Shown: positions 1-6,028 of the stretch, one piece after another
How positions within the stretch are numbered: position 1 is the first letter of the stretch
How the letters are laid out: every line of letters begins with the position of its first letter
Assembly: GCA_964420405.1 (NCBI GenBank)
Contig: CAYQTL010000061.1
Coordinates: 1-30,885, forward strand
DNA length: 30,885 nt
From: CAYQTL01 sp964420405
Lineage (GTDB): Bacteria; Acidobacteriota; Thermoanaerobaculia; Thermoanaerobaculales; Sulfomarinibacteraceae
Direction of reading: 5' to 3'
Program-made: the position numbers and the translations under genes
The notes under the pieces: generated by a model
What the model was told of the DNA's origin: nothing
The model's input: only the letters and a program-made list of their open reading frames with translations
The model's database searches: none

Positions 1-333
1 CTTGCCGAGGTAGTCGCCGCGGCGCTCCTTCTCGATCACCGACTCGTAGACCTTGCCGGTGGTGAAGTTGTTCTTCTTCGACATGGTCACCGAGGTGAAC
101 CGCTCGTAGTGCCCGAGGTCGAGATCCGTCTCGGCGCCGTCGTCGGTGACGAACACCTCGCCGTGCTGGAACGGCGACATGGTCCCGGGGTCGACGTTGA
201 CGTACGGGTCGATCTTGAGCATCGTCGCCGAGTAGCCGTGCGACTCGACGAGAGCGGCCAGCGACGCCGCCGAGATGCCCTTGCCGAGCCCGGACACGAC
301 GCCGCCGGTGACGAAGACGTACTTGGTGGCCAT
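1..333 (-). CDS. pyrG: CTP synthase, N-terminal part (cut by window edge)
   Basis: First 111 residues of CTP synthase, which converts UTP to CTP using ATP and glutamine in the cytoplasm. The visible part is the synthetase (amidoligase) domain. It opens MATKYVFVTGGVVSGLGKGI, the family's P-loop-like nucleotide site, and continues with KIDPYVNVDPGTMSP, QHGEVFVTDDGAETDLDLGHYERF-type sequence and a KKNNFTTGKVY block, all diagnostic of the family. The glutaminase domain lies outside the window. The gene starts 20 bases after the kdsB stop on the same strand, so the two are probably cotranscribed; CTP is a substrate of KdsB, which makes the pairing sensible. A GGGAGC-like purine run lies just before the ATG. 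Identification is secure. Confidence 0.97.
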   Translation of the reverse strand, partial: MATKYVFVTGGVVSGLGKGISAASLAALVESHGYSATMLKIDPYVNVDPGTMSPFQHGEVFVTDDGAETDLDLGHYERFTSVTMSKKNNFTTGKVYESVIEKERRGDYLGK

Positions 334-347
334 GCTTCCCCCAGCTC

Positions 348-365
348 CTGTCCCTATCCCTGTCC
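348..365 (-). repeat. Short degenerate hexamer run before pyrG
   Basis: On the minus strand this reads GGACAG, GGATAG, GGACAG, three units of period six, ending 15 bases before the pyrG ATG and containing the kdsB TAG stop. It resembles, in degenerate form, the GGGATC arrays before the genes at 3420 and 11635. Confidence 0.5.
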
Positions 366-1103
366 GTCCGACATGCGGGCCCGGGCCCGCTCGAGGTCCT
401 CCGGCGTGTCGACGCCGAACGCGTCATGGGGCGCGTCGAGCACCAGGATGTCGATCCCGTTCTCCAGCGCCCGCAGCTGCTCCAGCCCCTCCGCCCGCTC
501 GAGGGGCGACGGCCCGAGCCGCACGAACCGCTCCAGCGCCCCCCGCCGGAACGCGTAGATCCCGAGGTGCAGCCGCCACAGCGCGGCGGCGGCGGCCGAG
601 TCGCGGGGAAACGGGATCCCTGCGCGCGAGAAGTAGAGCGCTCGGCCGTCCTGCCGGCGGACCACCTTGACCGCGTTGGGGTCGGCGGCCCGCTGCGGGT
701 CGAGCGGCCGGCACAGGGTCGCCATCGGGACTCCCGGCCGCCCCCGCAGGCCGTCCACCAGCGCGTCGACGTTGCCCGCAGCGAGCAGCGGCTCGTCACC
801 CTGGAGGTTGACCACCACGTCCCACTCGCCGCGACCCGCGACCGCGGCTGCGACCCGGTCGGTCCCGGACGCGCACTCGCCGGTCATGACGACCTCGGCG
901 CCCGCCGCCCGGCCGGCCTGCGCGATGCGCTCGTCGTCAGTTGCGACGATCACGTCGGAGACCGACCGCGCCGCCGCGGCGCGACGTACCACGTGCGCGA
1001 TCATCGGCTGCCCTGCGAGCTCCGCGAGGGGCTTGCCCGGAAAACGCGACGACGCCCAGCGCGCCGGAATCACGGCCACCGTCGAACCCACGACCTGTCC
1101 CAT
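354..1103 (-). CDS. kdsB: 3-deoxy-manno-octulosonate cytidylyltransferase (CMP-Kdo synthetase)
   Basis: Activates Kdo with CTP to give CMP-Kdo, the donor for lipid A-Kdo assembly in the cytoplasm of Gram-negative bacteria. The 249-residue product has the family's usual length. Seen in order: the nucleotide-binding IPARWASSRFPGKPL (residues 12-26), VATDDERI (53-60), the metal/substrate loop LQGDEPL (100-106), and a C-terminal GVDTPEDLERAR. The start chosen is the ATG that gives an N-terminal extension of about eight residues before the conserved AVIPAR strand; in-frame GTG codons just inside are alternatives. A TTGACA/TAGGAT promoter lies immediately upstream, so the leader would be only a few bases. 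Downstream, pyrG follows after 20 bases. Its presence is the main evidence for a lipopolysaccharide-type envelope. Confidence 0.95.
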   Translation of the reverse strand: MGQVVGSTVAVIPARWASSRFPGKPLAELAGQPMIAHVVRRAAAARSVSDVIVATDDERIAQAGRAAGAEVVMTGECASGTDRVAAAVAGRGEWDVVVNLQGDEPLLAAGNVDALVDGLRGRPGVPMATLCRPLDPQRAADPNAVKVVRRQDGRALYFSRAGIPFPRDSAAAAALWRLHLGIYAFRRGALERFVRLGPSPLERAEGLEQLRALENGIDILVLDAPHDAFGVDTPEDLERARARMSDGQG

Positions 1104-1114
1104 CCTGTGGACGG

Positions 1115-1143
1115 ATCCTAGCCAGCACCCAAGGGCTTGTCAA
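1115..1143 (-). promoter_or_regulatory. Sigma-70-type promoter for kdsB-pyrG
   Basis: On the minus strand a perfect -35 TTGACA (1143-1138) is followed by a 17-base spacer and a -10 TAGGAT (1120-1115), 4 of 6 matches to TATAAT. The predicted start site is near 1108, leaving roughly five untranslated bases before the kdsB ATG at 1103. This is the best consensus promoter in the window. Confidence 0.65.
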
Positions 1144-1153
1144 GACCTTCCAC

Positions 1154-1170
1154 ACGAATCATACATTCGT
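1154..1170. promoter_or_regulatory. Palindrome, possible TetR operator upstream of kdsB
   Basis: ACGAAT-CATAC-ATTCGT, a perfect inverted repeat with six-base arms and a five-base spacer, lies 10 bases upstream of the kdsB -35 box in the divergent region shared with the TetR gene. The length suits a dimeric repressor. Its half-site is not the same as that of the palindrome at 1317-1332, so binding of both by one protein is uncertain. Confidence 0.4.
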
Positions 1171-1316
1171 TTGATTGACTCTCGAAAGCTGCTCAGGAAG
1201 ATCAATTTACAGGAGTCCGGGGGCCTGCTCGGCGGTCCGGACGCCAGCTCGCAGGCGTCGGGAGATGTCCCTCGGCCACGGCCGTCACTTCGTCTTGACG
1301 CGAGCCGGCGAAAAAG

Positions 1317-1332
1317 ATACAAACACTTGTAT
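1317..1332. promoter_or_regulatory. Palindrome over the tetR start, probable autoregulatory operator
   Basis: ATACAA-ACAC-TTGTAT is a perfect inverted repeat with six-base arms. Its right arm runs into the ATG of the TetR gene (1331-1333) and its left part contains TACAAA, a possible -10 seven bases before that ATG. A repressor bound here would block both initiation and the start region, the usual layout for TetR autoregulation. Confidence 0.5.
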
Positions 1333-1915
1333 GAGACCTGACACCCGCTCGCGCCTGCTCGAGGCCGCCACCGAGCTCTTCGCCGAACGAGGTTTCCGCG
1401 GCGCCTCGGTGCGCGACGTGTGCAACCTCGCCGGCACCAACCCCGGGGCCGTGTCGTACCACTTCGACGGCAAGCGGCAGCTGTACCGCGCGGTGCTCCG
1501 CCAGGCGGCCGAGCGGCTCGCCCACGCCGCACCGGCGGTCGATCCGGAGGCGGCCGCCGCCGCGCCCGATCCGCTCGAGACCCTGCGCCGCGTGGCCGCC
1601 CGCATCGCCGCCGACCGGCGCTCGACCCGGCTTCTGCTGCGCGACCTCGCCGACGGCGGTCCGGTGGCGGTGGAGGTCCTCGAGCCCGCGGTGCGTTCGG
1701 CGTTCGAGGCGTTCAACCGCTCTCTGGGTCTGCCGGACACGCCGCGGGGGACCGGACCCAGCCGCGCCGCGTTCGTGGCGATGGTGGCCCCGCTGCTGCT
1801 GGTCGCCGGCGCCTGGCCGCTTCTCGCCCGCTCGCTGCACCTCGACGACGCCGAGGCCGAGGAGCTGCTGCTGGCCGCCGCCGCGCGGGGGCTCGCCGCG
1901 CCCGACGGTGCGTGA
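1331..1915 (+). CDS. TetR/AcrR family transcriptional regulator (CecR-like)
   Basis: A 194-residue DNA-binding repressor. Residues 5-55 form the TetR N-terminal domain: an LLEAATELFAERGF helix, then the helix-turn-helix ASVRDVCNLAGTNPGAVSYH and the FDGKRQLYRAVL helix. The N-terminal domain resembles the CecR/DUF1956 branch, whose C-terminal domain senses small hydrophobic drugs, but the C-terminal half here is short and Ala/Leu-rich and its ligand cannot be told. The start is placed at the ATG inside the palindrome at 1317-1332; a longer open frame upstream gives sequence without TetR similarity. No efflux operon is adjacent: kdsB is divergent upstream and the GldC gene is convergent six bases downstream. 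Targets other than itself are therefore unknown. Confidence 0.88.
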   Translation: MRPDTRSRLLEAATELFAERGFRGASVRDVCNLAGTNPGAVSYHFDGKRQLYRAVLRQAAERLAHAAPAVDPEAAAAAPDPLETLRRVAARIAADRRSTRLLLRDLADGGPVAVEVLEPAVRSAFEAFNRSLGLPDTPRGTGPSRAAFVAMVAPLLLVAGAWPLLARSLHLDDAEAEELLLAAAARGLAAPDGA

Positions 1916-1921
1916 CGACCG

Positions 1922-2275
1922 TCAGCCGAGTTGGGTCGACCCGGCGTCGGGCTCCGCGCGCTCGAGAACCTCGGTGCCGAGATCCTGGATCCGCTTCCCG
2001 AGCGCCTCGTCCTGGGTCGCACGGGCGTACGTGGCGCCCAGGCGGATCAGCGTCTGACCCACCATCATCCGCATCGACCGCACCGGGAAGTGCTTGGTCC
2101 ACAGGTCGATGCCGAGGGTGTCCTGGGCGCGCTCGTTCCACACCGAGACGGTGAACGCCTCGCAGGGTTGCGGACCGGGCATGTCGGACTCCGTCGCCTG
2201 CCACTCGATCCGCTCGGCGCGGCGCTGCTCGTCGAGGACGACGGTGAACCGGATGTCGGCGGTGGTCTCGGGCAT
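1922..2275 (-). CDS. gldC: GldC homologue (gliding motility-associated protein family)
   Basis: A 117-residue soluble protein. The order DIRFTVVLDEQ, then RIEWQATES (20s-30s), EAFTVSVWNE, LGIDLWTKHFPV and a helical MRMMVGQTLIRLGATY stretch matches the GldC family first described in gliding Bacteroidetes, where it is an accessory protein of unknown biochemical role. The family is about 110 residues long, so this copy is complete. The start ATG gives MPETTADIRF; the frame is open further upstream but that sequence is an antisense shadow of the preceding gene. It follows the saccharopine-dehydrogenase-like gene by 14 bases and is likely cotranscribed. No other gld genes are visible, so gliding should not be assumed. 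Confidence 0.8.
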   Translation of the reverse strand: MPETTADIRFTVVLDEQRRAERIEWQATESDMPGPQPCEAFTVSVWNERAQDTLGIDLWTKHFPVRSMRMMVGQTLIRLGATYARATQDEALGKRIQDLGTEVLERAEPDAGSTQLG

Positions 2276-2289
2276 CGCTCGCTCCCCTC

Positions 2290-3420
2290 TCAGATGTCCC
2301 GCGGCACGAACTCGATGCCGCGCTCGCGCAGGTAGCCGAAAATGAACTCGAAGCACGGGCGCTCGCGGCCCAGGAGCTCGGGCGGCGCGACGCCGGGGCG
2401 GGACCAGAGCCCCCGGCCGAGCGCATGGACCGCCGCGGTCGCGGTGTAGCCGGTGGTCCGCGCCATGCTCGTGGTGCCGGTCGCGCGGTCGTAGCGGTCC
2501 AGCAGGCTCCACCGCCGCGTGACCCGCCGGCCGTCCGCCACGCCGTCGACCTCGACCCGCATCACCGTCAGGTCCTCGTCTCCCTCCCCCATCTGCCAGG
2601 CCGGGAACAGCAGCCGGGCGGTGAGGTCGATCGGCCGCACCGACGCTCCCCCGACCTCGATCGGCTCCTCTGCGAAGAACCCGGTCTCGCGCAGCATCCG
2701 CATCCGCTCGGCGTGGCCGGGGTAGCGCAGCGTCTTCTCGACCATGTCCGGAACCTGCGAGCTGGCCAGCAGCGAGCGCAGGCCGTCACTGTTGAACGCC
2801 TCCAGCGTGCCGAGGCCCTCCAGCTCGACCGGCTCGACCTCGCTGAGCGCGTCCATGACCACGTCACGCCCGCAACGCCGAATCCGCGCCGGGCGCGTGT
2901 ACTCGGCCAGCACGTCAATCGGGGAGAACACGGCGCGGTACTCGTACGGCCAGTGGCGGGCGACGGGCAGCCCGCCGACCATGCAGCGGAACCGGTCGAC
3001 GCGGTCGAAGGTCGTCTCGGCGTGCCCCAGCAGCAGGTTGCTGCAGCCCGGCGCCACGCCGCAGTCGACCACCGCCCGCACGCCCCTCTCCCGCGCGAGA
3101 CCATCGAGAGCGAGGGTGTCCTCCTCGGAGAACGCGATGTCGACGACGTCGACCCCGGCGCCGATGACCGCCGCCAGCGTCGCGTACCCGATCGGGCCGG
3201 GCACCGCGTTGACCGCGAGGTCGTAGCCGTTGACCAGACCCGGAACGTCCCCGGGGCGTCCCGCGTCGCCGACCCGCGTCGTCACACGGGGCACCCCGTC
3301 CAAGGCCCCGAGCGCCGCCTCGCTGCGGTCGACGACCGTCACCTCGACCCGCTCGTCCGCCGCCAGGTCCCGCACGATCGCCGCCCCGACCCGTCCCGCT
3401 CCCAGCACCACGATGCGCAT
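2290..3420 (-). CDS. Saccharopine dehydrogenase-like oxidoreductase
   Basis: A 376-residue NAD(P)-dependent enzyme of the saccharopine dehydrogenase/lysine-ketoglutarate reductase family. Residues 2-15 (RIVVLGAGRVGAAI) are the Rossmann glycine loop; VVDRSEAAL follows at about 30, and DLAVNAVPGPIGYATLAAVI marks the second half of the nucleotide domain. VVDCGVAPGCSNLLLGHA and the later catalytic-domain sequence with HWPYEYRAVFSP are typical of bacterial LYS9-like members. Bacterial members act on saccharopine, carboxynorspermidine or related amino acids; the substrate cannot be assigned. The ATG is preceded by an AGGAGG sequence and, 15 bases upstream, by seven GGGATC units. It precedes gldC on the same strand. 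Confidence 0.85.
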   Translation of the reverse strand: MRIVVLGAGRVGAAIVRDLAADERVEVTVVDRSEAALGALDGVPRVTTRVGDAGRPGDVPGLVNGYDLAVNAVPGPIGYATLAAVIGAGVDVVDIAFSEEDTLALDGLARERGVRAVVDCGVAPGCSNLLLGHAETTFDRVDRFRCMVGGLPVARHWPYEYRAVFSPIDVLAEYTRPARIRRCGRDVVMDALSEVEPVELEGLGTLEAFNSDGLRSLLASSQVPDMVEKTLRYPGHAERMRMLRETGFFAEEPIEVGGASVRPIDLTARLLFPAWQMGEGDEDLTVMRVEVDGVADGRRVTRRWSLLDRYDRATGTTSMARTTGYTATAAVHALGRGLWSRPGVAPPELLGRERPCFEFIFGYLRERGIEFVPRDI

Positions 3421-3434
3421 CCGCGTCCTCCTGT

Positions 3435-3480
3435 CCGATCCCGATCCCGATCCCGATCCCGATCCCGATCCCGATCCCGA
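3435..3480 (-). repeat. GGGATC hexamer array before the saccharopine-dehydrogenase-like gene
   Basis: Read on the minus strand, this is a nearly perfect array with seven GGG tracts, each separated by ATC, ending in GG about 14 bases before the downstream ATG at 3420. Four or more GGG tracts with three-base loops meet the standard G-quadruplex pattern, and seven tracts give more than one register. The array lies on the coding (non-template) strand of the gene that follows. Confidence 0.9.
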
Positions 3481-3852
3481 CGAGAGCGTAGCTCACCGTA
3501 GCCGCCGCCGCGAACCGGTTCGGCTGCCGGCGCGGGCGGCACGAGGCCGTCGCTCACTCGACGGGCTGCTCGGGGTCTTCGCGTCACAGCGCGCCGACAT
3601 GCAGACCGCCGCGCACGACCGCCGGTCGACCCCTGCACCGGTCGGCCGCGTCCGGATCACGGTCCCCCTCCGCACTCTGTGTCCCGGTCACGCGGCATCG
3701 CTCCTCGGGGCGGTCGTCGCGTTGGGACACCACGCCGAGGTGCTCCGCGGACGAGTGACGCCCGGCCCCGCCCCTCGTGTCGACGCTGCTCCGGCGGGCA
3801 CGGGCACGGAGACTGACACGCACGCGGACGCCGGGGGCGGCGACCGCGGTCG
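3481..3852. other. Intergenic stretch without a convincing gene
   Basis: About 370 bases between gpsA (ends 3853) and the hexamer array. Open frames here do not resemble any protein family and run into shadows of neighbouring genes. At about 3793-3838 there is weak six-base periodicity (GGGCAC GGGCAC GGAGAC TGACAC), and a self-complementary GCGACCGCGGTCGC at 3840-3853 touches the gpsA stop codon. I see no promoter or RNA gene. Confidence 0.5.
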
Positions 3853-4854
3853 CTACAACCGCGTCTCCTCCTTCAGCTCGCGCATCATCAGCTCGCGCAG
3901 CATCCCCCGCGGATCGGCGTCCTCCGCGAGCAGCCGGGTGATCGCGTCGGTGATCGGCATCTCGACCGCGTGGCGGCGTGCGAGCTCGGTCGCCGCCGGG
4001 GCGGTCCTCACCCCCTCCACGACCTCCAACATCGAGTCGAGGATCTCGTGCAGGCGTTCGCCGCGGCCGAGCCGCTGGCCGAGGGTGCGGTTGCGGGACA
4101 GGCCACCGGTACACGTCAGCACCAGGTCGCCCATGCCGGCGAGACCTCGGAAGGTCGTCGCGTCGGCGCCCATGGCGACACCGAGCCGGGTGATCTCATG
4201 GAGCCCCCGGGTCATCAGGGCCGCCTGGGTGTTGCTGCCGAGGCCGAGCCCGTCGACGATCCCGGCGGCGATGGCGATGACGTTCTTCAGGGCGCCGGCG
4301 AGCTCGACCCCGACCAGGTCCTGGCCGGCGTAGCACCGCAGGTAGTGGTCCGAGAACGCCTCCTGGAGCGTCGTGGCCACCGCCAGCTCCGGGCAGGCCA
4401 GCACCGCGAGGGAGGGGTGCCCGAGAATCACCTCGCGGGCGAAGGTCGGCCCGGACAGACAGCAGAAGCGGCTGGCCGGCAGGTTGAGGACCTCCCAGGC
4501 GAGCTCGTCCATCCGCTTGAGGCTCGCGGTCTCGATACCCTTGGAGGCGGAGACGATCACGACGTCGCGGCGCAGGCAGCCCGTCAGGCACTCCATCACC
4601 GCACGGCTGAACTGGGCCGGCACGACCCAGATCCAGGTCCTGGCGTGCCCCGCCGCCTGCTCGAGGTCGGCGGTCGCTCGCAGCCCGGGGTCGAGGTCGA
4701 GGTCCTCCACGAACAGCGGGTTGCGATGGATCCGGTTGATGCCGTCGACGATCTCCGGCTCCCGCGCCCACAGCAGCACCTCGTGCCCGCGGCGCGCCAT
4801 CTGGTGGGCCAGCGCCGTCCCCCACGATCCTCCCCCGAGCACGCTCAGCCGCAT
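3853..4854 (-). CDS. gpsA: Glycerol-3-phosphate dehydrogenase [NAD(P)+]
   Basis: Reduces dihydroxyacetone phosphate to sn-glycerol 3-phosphate for phospholipid synthesis. The 333-residue length is typical. Visible: nucleotide loop LSVLGGGSWGTALA (3-16), SASKGIE (102-108), SGPTFAREV (134-142), the catalytic lysine in ELAGALKNVIAIAAG (Lys190), and the substrate-binding NTQAALMTRGLHE (208-220), with GMGDLVLTCTG later. The ATG at 4854 overlaps the plsY stop as TGATG; a GTG one codon upstream (4857) is an alternative start. It ends the cinA-thpR-plsY-gpsA run and supplies the acyl acceptor used by PlsY, so the coupling has a metabolic logic. Confidence 0.97.
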   Translation of the reverse strand: MRLSVLGGGSWGTALAHQMARRGHEVLLWAREPEIVDGINRIHRNPLFVEDLDLDPGLRATADLEQAAGHARTWIWVVPAQFSRAVMECLTGCLRRDVVIVSASKGIETASLKRMDELAWEVLNLPASRFCCLSGPTFAREVILGHPSLAVLACPELAVATTLQEAFSDHYLRCYAGQDLVGVELAGALKNVIAIAAGIVDGLGLGSNTQAALMTRGLHEITRLGVAMGADATTFRGLAGMGDLVLTCTGGLSRNRTLGQRLGRGERLHEILDSMLEVVEGVRTAPAATELARRHAVEMPITDAITRLLAEDADPRGMLRELMMRELKEETRL

Positions 4855-5462
4855 CACTTCCTCCCCCGGATCCAGTCGTCGAGGCGCGGCTCGGTGCCGG
4901 CCAGCAGGTGGCGGATGTTGTCCATGTGCCGCAGGACGATCACCGCCGCGAGGCCACTGACGGTGAGCACGACCACCGCCGGCGCGGACGACACCAGCGG
5001 CGCCAGGATCGGGAACGCCGCGCTGGCGGTCATGGACGCGAGCGACACCCAGCGACCGGCCGCGAGCACCAGCACCCAGACGCCAAGGGAGGCCAGCGCG
5101 GCGATCGGAGCGAGCATCAGAAACGCCCCGAACCCGGTGGCGACCCCCTTGCCGCCCCGGAAGCGCAGCCAGACCGGGTAGCAGTGCCCCAGCACCGCCG
5201 CCGCCGCGGCCGCCGCCTGCCAGCCGCTCTCGGGCGTGAGCGCCGCCATCGCCGCCACCGCCAGCACGCCCTTGCCGATGTCGACCACCGTCACGACGAC
5301 ACCGGCCTTCAGTCCGCCGACCCGCAGCGCGTTGGTGGCGCCGATGTTGCCGGAGCCCTCCCGGCGCACGTCGAGGCCGCGCGTCAGCCGCACCACCAGC
5401 AACGCCGTCGGCAGCGAGCCGGCGAGATACGACAGCACGACCAGGCAGATCGCCACGATCAC
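4854..5462 (-). CDS. plsY: Glycerol-3-phosphate acyltransferase, membrane
   Basis: Transfers an acyl group from acyl phosphate to glycerol 3-phosphate, the first step of phosphatidic acid synthesis, in the inner membrane. The 202-residue protein has five or so hydrophobic segments. Three family motifs are seen: GSGNIGATN (39-47), GHCYPVWLRFRGGKGVAT (95-112) and NIRHLLAGTEPRL near the C-terminus. The start is a GTG at 5462 that overlaps the thpR stop as GTGA; the frame stays open much further upstream but only as antisense shadow of thpR and cinA. PlsY needs PlsX for its acyl-phosphate donor; plsX is not in the window. Confidence 0.95.
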   Translation of the reverse strand: MIVAICLVVLSYLAGSLPTALLVVRLTRGLDVRREGSGNIGATNALRVGGLKAGVVVTVVDIGKGVLAVAAMAALTPESGWQAAAAAAAVLGHCYPVWLRFRGGKGVATGFGAFLMLAPIAALASLGVWVLVLAAGRWVSLASMTASAAFPILAPLVSSAPAVVVLTVSGLAAVIVLRHMDNIRHLLAGTEPRLDDWIRGRK

Positions 5463-6028
5463 GTCAGCGACATCCTCGAGACGACATCGTACCGTGCGCC
5501 GCCCGGCCCGAGGGTGCTGCGGAACAGCACCAGCTCGTCGCAGCGGAACGGATCGAGACGCAGCTGCCGGCCGGCGGCGAGGAACCGCTCGACCGCGCGG
5601 CGGGGCCAGGGGCGCCGCAGCCGCGCGAGCGTCAGGTGCGGTGACCACGGTCGGGCCTCGCGGTTCCACCCGCGGACCGCCGCGGCCTCCTCGACCTCCC
5701 GGACGACCGCCGCGGCACCGTCGGCCCGACCACCGACCCAGGCGACCCGCGGTCGGGTCTCGCTCGGGAAGAACCCGGTCCCTCCGACCGCCACCGAGAC
5801 CGGTCCGAGACCGGCGAGGCGCGGGTCCAGCTCCGCGGCCAGCTCCAGCACCTCGGCCCGTGGGCGCTCGCCGAGAAACTTGACCGTCAGGTGGATCCCC
5901 TCCGGACGGACCCATCGCGCGTCGGGCAGCTCCCGCCGGAGAGCCTGCTGCAGGGCGGCGATGGCCTCGCGCACCTCCGCCGGCATCTCGAGTGCGAGGA
6001 ACGACCGGATCTCGGTCGTGCCCGTCAT
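5459..6028 (-). CDS. thpR: RNA 2',3'-cyclic phosphodiesterase (LigT/2H family)
   Basis: A 189-residue member of the 2H phosphoesterase superfamily, which opens 2',3'-cyclic phosphates at RNA ends and was first known for 2'-5' RNA ligation. Both HxTx motifs are present: HLTVKFLGE at residue 46 and SPHLTLARL with HLTL at 131-134. The N-terminus RSFLALEMPAEV is typical. The ATG overlaps the cinA stop as ATGA and the TGA overlaps the plsY GTG, so it sits in a translationally coupled chain. In many bacteria thpR is found next to cinA, often also with recA; recA is not seen here. Confidence 0.93.
   Translation of the reverse strand: MTGTTEIRSFLALEMPAEVREAIAALQQALRRELPDARWVRPEGIHLTVKFLGERPRAEVLELAAELDPRLAGLGPVSVAVGGTGFFPSETRPRVAWVGGRADGAAAVVREVEEAAAVRGWNREARPWSPHLTLARLRRPWPRRAVERFLAAGRQLRLDPFRCDELVLFRSTLGPGGARYDVVSRMSLT

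Noticed and set aside
1175..1330. An upstream extension of the TetR gene
   Set aside because: The extra 52 residues have no TetR-domain similarity, and the palindrome and -10-like sequence place the start at 1331.
1922..2275. A gliding-motility locus
   Set aside because: Only a GldC homologue is present; none of the other Gld or Spr proteins occurs in the window.
3435..3480. Dense GATC sites as a replication-origin or SeqA/Dam-type region
   Set aside because: The GATC sites arise only from the GGGATC hexamer. There are no DnaA-box clusters, AT-rich unwinding region or dnaA/dnaN nearby.
3435..3496. Arg-Ser or Asp-Pro dipeptide-repeat proteins read through the hexamer arrays
   Set aside because: These are direct translations of a non-coding six-base repeat in frames that overlap the ends or starts of real genes and have no ribosome site.
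3584..4114. A gene in the gpsA downstream region
   Set aside because: Its translation overlaps gpsA in another register and is Pro/Arg-rich low complexity.
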